This document shows positions 10,854 to 20,560 of a stretch of DNA of 64,000 nt, one piece after another. The first letter of the stretch is position 1, and the number at the start of each line of letters is the position of its first letter. Below the pieces are notes generated by a model. That model did not search any database, had not been told where the DNA came from, and saw nothing but the letters and a program-made list of their open reading frames with translations. The stretch is from assembly GCF_963855985.1 (NCBI RefSeq), contig NC_087107.1:930001-994000 (forward strand). The letters are read 5' to 3'. A program made the position numbers and the translations under genes. Origin of the DNA: Ostrinia nubilalis (lineage: Eukaryota > Arthropoda > Insecta > Lepidoptera > Crambidae).

Positions 10854-11068
10854 TCCGACTTAATACTATAAATGCGAAAGTAATACTTTCTGTCTGTAAC
10901 GTTTTCATGCTTATACCATTGAACAGATTTTGATGTTTGGTAAAGATATAGTTTGAGTCCTGAGAAAGGAAATAGGAATATCCCGGTTTGTGAAACAGGG
11001 AGGCGCGCGATAAAGTTTTTCTGTGACAGACGAAATTTCACGCGGGTGAAGCCGTGGTTAAAAGCTAG
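10854..11068 (+). mobile_element. Helitron-like (Lep1-type) element
   Basis: Starts TCCGACTTAATACTATAAAT, continues through GCGAAAGT and the ACAGATTTTGATG core, then the AGTCCTGAGAAAGGA and CGCGATAAAGTTTTTCTGTG blocks. Ends GGTTAAAAGCTAG|T. It matches 25558-25815 block for block. Confidence 0.75.
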
Positions 11069-11077
11069 TGAGTCTCG

Positions 11078-11215
11078 TTTATTTTCTCCAAACAGGCTTT
11101 TAATAAGCGCTTTGACATGCCCCAGTGTTACTTTAACTATACGGCTGCTTCGGGACAATAAATAAGTCAGTAAATTGAGCCAGTACTGAGAAGAAGCAGC
11201 ATCGTGCGTCTCGTC
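11078..11215 (-). mobile_element. SINE-like repeat, GAGAAGAAGCAGC family
   Basis: Minus-strand copy with CTGCTTCTTCTCAGTACTGG and TTTATTGTCCCGAAGCAGC. Same family as 17075 and 21935. Confidence 0.65.
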
Positions 11216-11606
11216 TCTCTAAATGTACTTAGAGTTGCTTAAATTTCCATTTTGTGTAACTCTTTTGTGCAATCCCAACCTTGACAACTGTAGATTTTAA
11301 AAGTAAAGATAAGATTTACTTACAAAAAATACAATAAAATATTAATTTTCATAAGTAGATATGATGAAGATGCCGTCCTTTATTGATGTAGCTAAACCCA
11401 CAATACTTGTATACTTGCGTCCTTCTAAAACCCAACCATCTATTTTCAAACCACAAACACAAATCCAAGGCAAACGGCACAATAAAAAGTACCACTGTTA
11501 ACAAGCTGTCAGCCTTTGATGTCGTGTGACGGATCCACTGAACATCGGATTAACGATAACCTCCATCTTTGTGATCCACTTCAATGGTTTGCGGTTATAT
11601 TTCCAA
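11216..11606. other. unassigned intergenic DNA
   Basis: No gene or repeat recognised. Confidence 0.4.
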
Positions 11607-11804
11607 CTAGCTTTCCGCCCGTGGCTTCGCCCGCGTGGAATTTTGTCTGTCACAGAAAAACAATATCGCGCGCGTATTTGCTAACCGTTTAGACCTACCC
11701 TGGACTACGACAAACATTTTAAAACTAAAATCAGCTCAATCGGCCCAGCCGTTCTCGAGTTTTAATCAGACTAACGAACATCAATTCATTTTTATTTATA
11801 TAGA
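11607..11804 (-). mobile_element. Helitron-like (Lep1-type) element
   Basis: On the minus strand it ends GCGGGCGGAAAGCTAG|T-style (plus strand ACTAGCTTTCCGCCCGTGG). It contains TTTTGTCTGTCACAGAAAAA and starts in a TCTATCTATCTATATAAATA tract at 11795-11812. Confidence 0.75.
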
Positions 11805-11849
11805 TAGATAGATAAGCTGTTGGTTTCTATAAATAAATAAATACATACT

Positions 11850-11888
11850 CGTAGATAGACAGACAGACGGACGGACAGACAGACAGAA
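11850..11888. repeat. (GACA)n/(GACG)n microsatellite
   Basis: GATAGACAGACAGACGGACG continues as degenerate four-base repeats. It resembles the internal tract of nearby Helitron-like elements. Confidence 0.8.
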
Positions 11889-12014
11889 ATATTGAACCTA
11901 AAACCACTGAAACATCCTCAAAAAATTATTTCTTAGGAACATCTAAAGCCAAACTTATTTAGTAAGTTAACTGAAGTTTAAGTCGTTGAAGTTGAACGAT
12001 CGAATTATGATTAA

Positions 12015-12340
12015 TCTATATATATAAAAGAAAGTCGTGTTAGTTACTCCACTTATAACTCAAGAACGGCTGAACCGATTTAGCTGAAAATTGTCAGGGA
12101 GGTAGTTTAGAGCCAGGAGAAGGACATAGGACACTTTTTATCCCGTTCGAAATAAAAAAAAAAAGTCATTGCCATTAAGGCGGAACAAAGTTCGCCGGGT
12201 CAGCTAGTTATAAATATAAATATCTTTCGACAATTTCACACAGCGCTATCTAGCCCCAAAGTAAGCAATTAATATGCTTGTGTTATGGGTTGTATTGTTT
12301 AACGGATATACTACATATATACTTTTTAAATACATACATA
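12015..12340 (+). mobile_element. Helitron-like element plus 133-bp flank, first tandem unit
   Basis: The Helitron part is 12015-12207: A|TCTATATATATAAAAGAAAG to GCCGGGTCAGCTAG|T. It has the canonical A/T insertion site and CTAG end. Bases 12208-12340 are part of a SINE body. The whole 326-bp unit recurs at 12341-12931 with a single substitution (TTTTTATCCC against TTTGTATCCC) and an A-run length change. Confidence 0.85.
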
Positions 12341-12931
12341 TCTATACAGGGTGTTAGGTAAATGGGTATATGAGCCGACACTAGCCCATGTTAACATGGT
12401 CATATAAATGGTATGGTGAAGTCAGAAAATTGATATCTACATTTTAATTATTTTAATTTTCATACAAATCGGATAATATAAAATTTATTTTGTATGAAAA
12501 TAAAAAAAATTATAATGATGATATCAAATTTCTGACTTCACCATACCATTTATATGCCCATGTTAAAATGGGCTAGTGCCGGCTCATATACCCATTTACC
12601 TAACACCCTGTATATATAAAAGAAAGTCGTGTTAGTTACTCCACTTATAACTCAAGAACGGCTGAACCGATTTAGCTGAAAATTGTCAGGGAGGTAGTTT
12701 AGAGCCAGGAGAAGGACATAGGACACTTTGTATCCCGTTCGAAATAAAAAAAAAAGTCATTGCCATTAAGGCGGAACAAAGTTCGCCGGGTCAGCTAGTT
12801 ATAAATATAAATATCTTTCGACAATTTCACACAGCGCTATCTAGCCCCAAAGTAAGCAATTAATATGCTTGTGTTATGGGTTGTATTGTTTAACGGATAT
12901 ACTACATATATACTTTTTAAATACATACATA
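12341..12931 (+). mobile_element. second tandem Helitron unit, split by a MITE
   Basis: Starts exactly at TCTATA (12341), is interrupted by the MITE at 12347-12610, resumes TATATATAAAAGAAAG and reaches CAGCTAG at 12798. It then repeats the 133-bp SINE segment to 12931. Removing the MITE and one TA restores the (TA)5 of the first unit and a length of 325 bp. Confidence 0.85.
12347..12610. mobile_element. 264-bp foldback MITE with TA target duplication
   Basis: Ends CAGGGTGTTAGGTAAATGGG and the inverse. The arms extend over about 100 bp each. TA flanks it on both sides, and the intact sister copy of the target shows that exactly one TA was gained. That fits a Tc1/mariner-type element. Confidence 0.9.
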
Positions 12932-13062
12932 TTATACATAGTAACACCCAGACCCGTCACAGAAATTAAAATTCATCATTTCAATTTCTGCCCGGCCGGG
13001 AATCGAACCCGGGACCTCTCGGCATAGTAGTCCGTTTTAGAACCACTACACCAAACGGCCGA
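12799..13062 (-). mobile_element. tRNA-derived SINE (minus strand)
   Basis: Reading the minus strand from 13062, a tRNA-like head (12989-13062) has an A box TTGGTGTAGTGGTTCTAA and a B box GGGTTCGATTCCC. The body then runs GCAGAAATTGAAATGATGAA, GACGGGTCTGGGTGTTAC, and CTTTGGGGCTAGATAGCGC. A related body lies at 48400-48545. The acceptor ends do not pair well, so it is not a functional tRNA. Confidence 0.8.
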
Positions 13063-13104
13063 CGTAGTTAATCATTATGTAGTTAATCTCTCAATTAATA
13101 TTAT

Positions 13105-13216
13105 AAAGAAAACTGCAAAGGCGTTGGATGCAGGCTGCTACCAATCGGTCAACATGCAAATAATTGGGAAAGGCCAATGTTCAGCAGTGGACGTCCTATG
13201 GCTGAAATGATGATGA
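13105..13216 (+). mobile_element. RTE-type LINE, 3' end fragment
   Basis: Encodes a degenerate RTE C-terminus (GGCCAATGTTCAGCAGTGGA, CCTATGGCTGAAATGATGAT) and the (ATG)n tail. It is the (ATGATG)-tailed subfamily, distinct from the (GAAC)-tailed copies. Confidence 0.75.
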
Positions 13217-13304
13217 TGGATCTTTGAATTATTTTAAAATTATTAAAGAAAATTCCTTGAGCACAATTAAAACTCATAAAGTCATTTTTCAAGTTTAAAA
13301 AGCG

Positions 13305-13390
13305 CTATTACAAGTTCCAAATATAGCTTGCCCTACCACCACTTCGGGGCAACATCTGGTGCTGGTTACAACAATTAAGTAGATAGACAT
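13305..13390 (-). mobile_element. SINE-like repeat fragment
   Basis: CTTGCCCTACCACCACTTCG followed by GGGCAACATCTGG is the minus-strand core of the family seen at 6846. Confidence 0.55.
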
Positions 13391-13404
13391 TTTCTCCTTT
13401 TAGG

Positions 13405-14832
13405 CCAGTAGAATTAAACACAAAAATTGATTAAATCGGAAATAATTCCTACAAAAGATTTTTTTGCTTTAATGGCTTCATTGGTTGCCCATTAAGACTC
13501 TCCTAAGTTTTCGACTTCGACGGAGTTGTGCTTAAGTGGTGGGGGCCCCCGAAAGCGGCGTTTTTTCGGTTTTCCGGTTATACCGCGTAAAGGACTTACC
13601 CTATCGAAAAGTGGTCTTCATGACGGTTAAAGGGCACTTAATCCTGCATTGAATAAGACCAAATTCATATGTTTTGGACAAACCGTTCTCGCGCTAAAGT
13701 TCGGCAAAGTAGAAAATATACGTATAATTAATGACCCTCTCCACGTCCAATGGCTTGTTACCCACATGCTTCCAAGCCTTGTAAAGGGTCGCTTTAACCA
13801 GTGTAACCCTAACAAGGCTCACAAGTTTGATTCGCTTATCCTTGTTCGTCCCAGCCATTCCTTAACTGCGGTTGCTGCACCTCTTCCTGACACTCTCCTG
13901 AACGACTCTGTGTTACCTAATGTGGCTGCCTCTCTTCCTTGTACCCTCCTGTACGATTGCATTGCTTAGCTATATGCCTGGTCCAAGGTTCGACGCCACA
14001 AAATCAACTTTGTACGCGTGAAAATAGTTTAAATACTATTTTCCGTGCTTGCAACATTTTTCTTTACTGCTTCGCCTCTATTAGTAGTAGAGTGATTGTA
14101 AATATCCTATAGCCTTCCTCAATGTATGAGCTATTCAACACAAAAATAATGATTTCAATCAAACTAGTAATTCTTAAGATTAGTGCGTTCAAACAAACAA
14201 ACAAAAAACTCTTCAGCGTTTTAATATGAACTTATTGTTGTTGATTTTTGGCGTCGAACCTTATACCAGGCATACGGCTAGGCAACGTAGTCATGCAGGA
14301 GGATACAAGGAAGAGGGGCAGCCACAGTAGGTAACACAGAGTCGTTCAGGTGAGTGCCAGGAAGAGGTGCAGCAACCGCAGTTAAGGAACGGCTGGGACG
14401 AACAAGGATAGGCGCATCAAGCTCGTAAGCCTTGATAGGGTTACACTGGTTGAGGTGGCCCTTTTCAAGACTTGGAAGCCTGTGGGTAACAAACCATTGG
14501 ACGTGGAGAGGGTCATTAATTATACGTATATTTTCTACTTTGCCGAACTTTAGCGCGAGAACGGTTTGTCCAAAACATATGAATTTGGTCTTATTCAATG
14601 CAGGATTAAGTGCCCTTCAACCGTCATGAAGACCACTTTTTGATAGGGTAAGTCCTTTACGCGGTATAACCGGAAAACCGAAAAAATGCCTCTTTCGGGG
14701 GCCCCCACCACTTAAGCACAACTCCGTCGAAGTCGAAAACTTAGGAGAGTCTTAATGGGCAACCAATGAAGCCATTAAAACAATAAAATCTTTTGTAGGA
14801 ATTATTTCCGATTTAAAAGCTAATTCTACTGG
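13405..14832. mobile_element. 1.4-kb foldback element with long inverted arms
   Basis: The arms, about 13405-14005 and 14235-14832, are long diverged inverted copies starting CCAGTAGAATTA. Each arm carries a parallel 106-codon frame (13649-13969 plus, 14278-14598 minus) beginning MNKTKFICFGQ. The preceding bases read LNPAL in the same frame. LNP...KTKFICFG loosely resembles the post-catalytic region of LINE reverse transcriptases, but this is weak. The spacer (about 14010-14230) contains a Helitron-like fragment. Confidence 0.8.
14090..14225 (-). mobile_element. Helitron-like fragment in the foldback spacer
   Basis: On the minus strand it reads CTGAAGAGTTTTTTGTTTGT, then GAACGCACTAATCTTAAG and TTATTTTTGTGTTGAATAGC. 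This matches the Helitron-like copy at 32672-32845. Confidence 0.6.
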
Positions 14833-14845
14833 ACTATTTTGCTAC

Positions 14846-16770
14846 TTAGTCAAAAACTTTAGTAAAATTAACTATAACAATAACGTAAGTGGTGCAAATG
14901 TTCATGAGTTGTAAAGGCAGGCTCAAGTCCATGGGTATGATGCGCCATATTTTGTAGCGAAAAGTTCTTATACTGGTGTACTGAAGGAATATCTGGATGT
15001 CTCTTCTGATTTCGAGATCTGGAAAATACAAAAAATATTATTGAGTTACGGAATTTTCTGTCGAAAATTTCTCCTTCAATCCATAAATTTAAGTACCTAC
15101 CTTCTTCATGCACAAGTTGGTGCATCAAGAACAGTCTGATCTTCTCAACCTCAGACTGGTACATCTCAACGACGATGCAGGGAGTGAATATGAATATTGA
15201 CGTCTGGAATATTTGGAACACCATGATCCCGAGAGACTCGGTTGGTATCTGGAATTGAGAAAAATACTACAATTCAATTTCATTGTGTGTTTTCTTATTG
15301 CATAAAGTAAAACACACTTACACTATCGTCAACTACCAACAAGATGCGGTATATGTTGATGATATTCTTTGGTACACTGCAGATCACACCCATGAACAGC
15401 TACAACAAAAAAGATGCTATTAACAATACTGGTTGCTAACAACCTAACCTAAAATACAGTTACCTACCTATCATTTATAATCTTGTTCGATCGAATTGAT
15501 TTTAATGATTGATGTTTTGAGAAATGATTAAAGGCTTTCACAGACCAAACACGGGTCAGAAGCAGTGCGGGTCAGTTGCAGCGCGGCTGAGGCACACTGA
15601 AAGCAGCGCAGTTTCAAAGCAGTTGCAACGCGGGCGGTTGTCAAGAATTTAAATATTCGAAAACCGCTTTCACCGCGCTGCTACCGTCCTGCGTCCGGTG
15701 TGTCATGCTAATATGGCCGCCAAAGTAATACAATAGCGCGGGCCTGTGTTCGCGCCGCTTCTGACCCGCACCCGCGCCGCCTCGTTTGTAGTTCGGCAGT
15801 TGGCAGTGCAGCGCGGTTGGAGCGCGGGCCCGCGTCCAAATTTGGTGTGACACACTTCAAAGAGTTTCTTATATTACAACTTGCGCGAGCCCGCATTCAA
15901 ACTGCACTGCTACTGCCCTGCGTTTGGTCTGTGGAGGCCTTTAGACTCTTACAAAGCCACGTGCACAGCTTTTAAAATAATAATGAAGATCACATTAGTA
16001 ACATAACTTACCGATGCGTTCAGTTCAGGCGAAATCAAATCCAGCAGATCTGCAATTCGTTGGTACAGATACAAGGCAAACCTCATCTTATTTTCCTTCA
16101 ACATCTTGTTATCTTTCACGTACAAATAATAGTTCTCCTCAGGGGACTCTCGTATCCTCATCCTCAACAATTTGAGCCGGTACCAGATCTCCTCAAATAT
16201 ACAAAACCTCCAGATCCGATTAATATCTAAAGCTACCATCGAGAACTCATATACACCAAACATAATCGCCGAAGTATAGCAAGAGTGTAATAAACAGTAC
16301 CCAGTGACGAAAGCAAATCGAATGCAGAACATCGTGATTATTAAACCGTAAATTTTCGTCCGAGTTTTGTAGTAGTGGCGATTGTTAATACGCAAAAACG
16401 TGTCAATCTCGACGAGCTTGCGAAAGTAAACCGGCATACGGCTTTTGTAGAACAACATTATCATGACGTATACGACGTATTCCAACAAAGGCCAAATAAA
16501 GGATATCTCTTGAGCTGGACAGCAAGTCATGTTGGCGTAACTGATGATGACGATGAGGAAAACTGAGTACACTCGGATGACGAATTTGGTGAAGGCGTTT
16601 CTGTTAAAACCGAGATTGTAACCGCAGATCAACATTAAGGTTAGTATCGGTTTATACAGCTGGTACAGGTATCGTTGTGAGTTCATATTGCCGATCGGTT
16701 GGGGTGTCATTTTGAGGCTTTCAATAATTAAATTAAAATGCCGAATGGTAAAGGGTTGTGAATTCGTCAA
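14846..16770 (-). CDS. gustatory receptor (insect bitter-type Gr), four exons
   Basis: Seven-membrane ligand-gated chemoreceptor family protein expected in the dendritic membrane of taste neurons. The ligand cannot be read from sequence. Exons on the minus strand: 16770-16012, 15399-15322, 15248-15101, 15018-14846. They join to 1158 bases, 385 residues plus stop. Donors are GTAAGT, GTAAGT and GTAGGT, and acceptors are TTGTAG, TTCCAG and TTCCAG. Intron phases are 0, 0 and 1. Hydrophobic segments are visible at about residues 41-55, 62-80, 90-108, 139-163 and 166-184 in exon 1, and further ones in exons 2-4. The C-terminal signature at residues 372-380 is TYVIVIVNF, the family's TYhhhhhQF with Asn in place of Gln, preceded by PMDLSLP. 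The length matches typical insect Grs. The start is the first ATG in frame; Met21 and Met29 are alternatives. No polyadenylation signal was seen before the foldback element that begins 13 bp beyond the stop. Confidence 0.92.
15529..15943. mobile_element. GC-rich 415-bp MITE in Gr intron 1
   Basis: Ends TAAAGGCTTTCACAGACCAA and an inverse-complement match, about 40 bp with mismatches. The interior is markedly GC-rich (GCGCGG, GCGCCGC repeats) compared with the AT-rich intron around it. It lies wholly between the donor at 16011 and the acceptor at 15400, so it does not interrupt coding sequence. Confidence 0.8.
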
Positions 16771-17070
16771 TTAATTTGGAAACCGATTCCGTACAAAGTT
16801 GCGAACGCAACTGACGTGTTGCGGTCGTTTTGTCGATAGCAATCCGTGTGACTAACAAAGCTCGGGGGACGCTATTCTCGGTAAGGACATCATATTCGAT
16901 CCATTTAGAGCGAATAAAAAAGGTTCCATGATTTTTTGCGATTATGAATTGACTCTACCATCTCTCGTACAGGGTAAAAAAACGTAAGATACTTTAATGT
17001 TAGTTACACTATTTAATTCATACTATTTTGTAAAGATACGCCAGACAAAGCTCTATCTCTACGAAAAATG
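16771..17070. other. 5' flank of the gustatory receptor
   Basis: This 300-bp upstream stretch should hold the receptor's promoter, but no TATA box or other motif could be assigned with confidence. It contains a GC-containing patch (GTTGCGGTCGTTTTGTCG) near 16820. Confidence 0.35.
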
Positions 17071-17074
17071 GAAA

Positions 17075-17225
17075 AACTCATAAAAAACTCATAAAACTCA
17101 TTTATTTCTGTAAGTAGGCTTTAAAAAAGCACTTTTACACGTCCCAGTATTAACCCTACTACTGCTTCAGGACAATAAATGGCCCAGTGCTGAGAAGAAG
17201 CAGCGCAAGAAACTAAAAGACAGGT
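17075..17225 (-). mobile_element. SINE-like repeat, good copy
   Basis: On the plus strand: ACTCATAAAACTCATTTATT tail repeats, then AAAAAAGCACTTTTACACGT, ACTACTGCTTCAGGACAATA and GCTGAGAAGAAGCAGCGCAA. The tail sits at the left, so the element is on the minus strand. Nearly the same copy lies at 21935-22085. Confidence 0.75.
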
Positions 17226-17621
17226 ATGTTTAAAAGTGATCTTAGAAATGTGCGTTAACCTACTAATAATATTTTATTAAAAGCTCTATAGCTTAGACAT
17301 CAGATTTCATTGATGATTATTTTGTTTTAGCGGTACAGTAGCTATTCAAAGAATGACTTTCAGCATCAAACTCGCCCACCTTAACGCGAGTATCCCCCAC
17401 CATTCAAAGGTTATTGTATGTCTCGTTAAAGCGTCCAGTGGGCCCACAAAGCCGCCATTTATTATTACTGGAGCGACAAAAGCCGCGCGGCGACACTATG
17501 CCTTTGATGTCAGACGTTGGTCAGCGTCAACGGTATCGGGGAAATCGACAGGTTTACAAATATTTGTGAAAAGATTGTTTTGGTAATAAAATTTACGAGT
17601 ATAAATGGTTTTTATGAATAA
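17226..17621. other. unassigned intergenic DNA
   Basis: A 77-codon plus-strand frame (17353-17586) is present, but without recognisable features. Confidence 0.4.
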
Positions 17622-17830
17622 CTAGCGGCCGCCCGCGACTTCGTACGCGTGGATGCCGTTTTATCCCCTTAGGGGTGGAGTTTCGTAAAATCCTTTCTTA
17701 GCGGATGCCTACGTCATAACATCTACCTGCATGCCTGTCAGCCCGATTCGTCCAGTGGTTTGGGTTGTGCGTTGATAGATCACTATGTCAGTCAGTCAGT
17801 AAGTCACTTTTGAGTTATATGTATAAATTT
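17622..17830 (-). mobile_element. Helitron-like (Lep1-type) element
   Basis: Plus strand A|CTAGCGGCCGCCCGCGACTT, a GTGGATGCCGTTTTATCCCC block, then CACTATGTCAGTCAGTCAG and ACTTTTGAGTTATATGTATA. It is the intact structural model for the split copy at 7315-7595. Confidence 0.7.
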
Positions 17831-18539
17831 AGACGAAGACGATTGAATCTTTTCAAATTTTTTTTTGTTTTTAAAGAATTTTAGTCTCGTTAACCTCTCG
17901 TACTAAGGTAAATGCTTGTGTTACAAGTGGGTTCACTACAATCAAATAGTCGAGCGTGGCAAGATTATTTCACTTTAGATCGTATAAAAAACTGATTGGC
18001 AGATAACAATATTAAAAAATATCTTTAAGATAGGCCAATGTGATCATCCGCTGTGATTTGAATAAACCATTTAATAAGAATGTGTCGTCAGGATAAGTCA
18101 CTACACATAATGTCGTAAATGGAAACAAGTATCTATTAACTTAGCTGACCCCACTCAGTCAACAAACAGTGATCGGGAAAAGCTTTGTATAAAAAGCGGC
18201 GGCCAAATTGTTTAGGATCGGCCATTAGTCCCGCTCCTACACTGTTACGTTGTTATAGTCCTGTGAATCTTGCGTGTGGAGCTAAGAAGGAAAATAGATA
18301 CGGCATAATCTTACCTAAGTCTGTTGGGAAGCCAACAACGCGCGGGAGGAGACGTGCGGGCGGCGTACGATGACTAACGTCACCTCGGGCCGACAGCGTC
18401 ATAATCGGCGGCGCTCGGTTCACACACTCGCCTTTGGACACCACCGTCAACGCACGATTACCGCGTAGTCCTAATTAGGCTGGCGAGAATTACAGCACCT
18501 ATTTTTATACAGTCCGCTATTCATTTATACTAATATTCG
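17831..18539. other. unassigned DNA with a GC-rich patch
   Basis: A locally GC-rich segment (about 18300-18470, including CGCGCGGGAGGAGACGTGCG) stands out from AT-rich surroundings. It shares TCTTACCTAAGTCTGTTG with the SINE body at 1436, so it may include SINE-derived sequence. No coding signal. Confidence 0.4.
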
Positions 18540-18735
18540 TTAGGACCCTAACACTGTCGCTATAACAACAATGTTAACATAGCACTGTTGTGTTCCAGTT
18601 AGAGGTAAGACAGTAAAGACAGCCAGTTAACTACTCTGTGGTTGTGAATTCCCAGTGAAGCTCGTTTTCCCTTTCGACCTAATCATCACTTTCCGTCAGG
18701 TGAAGAGGTTCCTCGTTGTGGATAAAAAAAAAGAT
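18540..18735 (+). mobile_element. SINE 3' half, diverged
   Basis: Contains CTATAACAACAATGTTAACA and the 3' domain ending GAGGTTCCTCGTTGTGGATA plus A-run, as in the SINE at 1501-1840. The tRNA-like head is absent. Confidence 0.7.
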
Positions 18736-19574
18736 TTAGAGATAGAGGTCACGGCAATTGCGTCGATTAGGTACGCTCTATCTTCCTACCCTATGGGTCA
18801 ACGATCTTAAGAAGTTAGTTGCCAGTGGCTAGAGGAAAAATGTGGAAGATTGTAACAGCGAGCTCTATGTGGCGTTTCTTCTTAGAGAAGGTTTACATTT
18901 TAATAGTGGACTGCATACAAAGGCTCAAGTCTTGCAAGAGGCAGTCAATTCTTTCAAGTATTTAAATCTCTTTTGAAAAATTTATAACATTTTGAATTAT
19001 TGCGATAGTTGTCAAATTATAATTTAAGATTGCTGCTTTCGCTTTATAAAAATAAGAAGTCAAAGAAAGTCTTCCATGAAATCGACCTCTTTCTAAGGAA
19101 TAAACTAGATAGGTAGTATTTTATCAGCAAAATACCGTATCCATTCCTGCGTACTCCACGCCTCCCACCCCAGTATTGTCGTTAAGTTGAATGATTGAAG
19201 AGCGACGCTTCGACTTCATTGCTCTCAATTTGTCCGCTTAGAGGGTGTTGTCGATCGCATTGATTGCTGCAACAAGATCTTTGCTGAAGAATATCTAACT
19301 CTTTATTATAAAAGGAGAGTGTTCTCCATTTGCCTCTTAATTACACGGTTAACAAATTCAAATGACCTGATGATGATGATGAGGATGTGATGATGATGAA
19401 AAATAGTAAAGCTAATTTACGGACTATGAGCTATAGAAAGATCGACTAGAACCTGGGATTTAATCCGGAACGAGGTTATAATAAAATGAAAACATTATGT
19501 AGTGGCAGGTCAGCCATATCTGATGCAGAATAAATGAAAGATGTCTCGATAACGAAAATATCTATGATGATGAT
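18736..19574. other. unassigned intergenic DNA
   Basis: Contains a (GAT)n simple repeat at about 19370-19400. No gene recognised. Confidence 0.4.
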
Positions 19575-19690
19575 AGTGACTGACTTTCTTGCACTGCTTC
19601 GTCTCAGCTCTGGCCCATTTATTGTCCGGAAGCAGTGGTAGGGTTAATGTGAAACTTGTAAAAGAGCTTTTCAAAAGCTTAAGCATCTCA
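19575..19690 (+). mobile_element. SINE-like repeat
   Basis: Reads TGACTGACTTTCTTGCACTG, CTTCGTCTCAGCTCTGGCCC, ATTTATTGTCCGGAAGCAGT, GGTAGGGTTAATG in order. This is the plus-strand version of the family at 17075. Confidence 0.7.
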
Positions 19691-20137
19691 CCATATCTTA
19701 AAAGTTCGTTTCTTTCAATGCAATCATACTAACAACAATTAGGTAATAATAAATCAAGTGGAATATTAATAGACTTATATTTTTATTCCACTCCTGCAAC
19801 ACCCTATATCCCCAAAAGGAAATGGCTCAAGGAAAATTGCAGGTCGCAATGTTCAATGGAGCAGGCGAGGCTTGTAAATAATAACGCGAGTTTGCCTGTT
19901 TATTTACAGATCGCCGGCTGTTTGGGAACGTAAATGTTGACGGCTTAGCGATTTGACATTAGGGAATGAGGTGGAAAACTTAAGAGGCCTTGGGTTATAG
20001 GCCCATAAATGAGTCTATAAGAAATGCAGAAGCAAATCATTTTCCAGTCGGAAAATAGATGGTCTTGTAGATGATATTTAAATATATTTTTATACTGTGG
20101 TTGTTTTGTATTGTATTTTTATGGTGCATCTGATACT
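19691..20137. other. unassigned intergenic DNA
   Basis: No gene or repeat recognised. Confidence 0.4.
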
Positions 20138-20265
20138 TAGGCTGAGTAGCACCATCAAACTTTACCTATAACTTTAACGATAGCCGGTGTATTTTGTACG
20201 GAGTTTGACAGATTTTTGATGTTTGTTAAAGCAACGTAAAATCGAACAGGGGTGCAACCCAGCCT
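20138..20265. mobile_element. MITE related to 639-762
   Basis: Starts TAGGCTGAGTAGCACCATC and ends GGGTGCAACCCAGCCTT. The internal CGGAGTTTGACAGATTTTTG matches the same position of the 639 copy. More diverged than that copy. Confidence 0.65.
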
Positions 20266-20449
20266 TGTTTTCGCGCCAAGCTCACAGCTCATAGTCACTA
20301 GCAACACATTAATCTACGAGTATTATATCTATGTATAATTACTTTTTTGTTGCATAGTACACTTTCATTGTAATGTATTGGTGTAATAAGCTGCCGTGCT
20401 GCGTCGGAGATAGGCCAATCAGACCGAATTTTTCCTCTTCAGTGTGAAG

Positions 20450-20560
20450 CCACACTGGTAACATTATTTTTTTGCAAATAGGCTTTTAAAAAACACTTTT
20501 GAACCCTACCACTGCTTCGGGACAAAAAATGGGCCAGTGCTGAGAAGAAGCAGCGAAGTA
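20450..20560 (-). mobile_element. SINE-like repeat fragment
   Basis: Plus strand TTTTTGCAAATAGGCTTTTA, ACCCTACCACTGCTTCGGGA, AGTGCTGAGAAGAAGCAGCG. Same family as 17075; the left end is truncated. Confidence 0.7.

Noticed and set aside
12989..13062. A minus-strand tRNA-like sequence
   Set aside because: It leads directly into a SINE body present elsewhere in the window, and its acceptor ends do not pair.
14868..15224. A 118-codon minus-strand frame as a separate gene
   Set aside because: It is exon 3 of the gustatory receptor read through its intron. The spliced frame gives the proper C-terminus.
18300..18470. GC-rich patch considered as a promoter or first exon
   Set aside because: No start codon context, donor site or conserved frame, and part of it resembles the SINE body.
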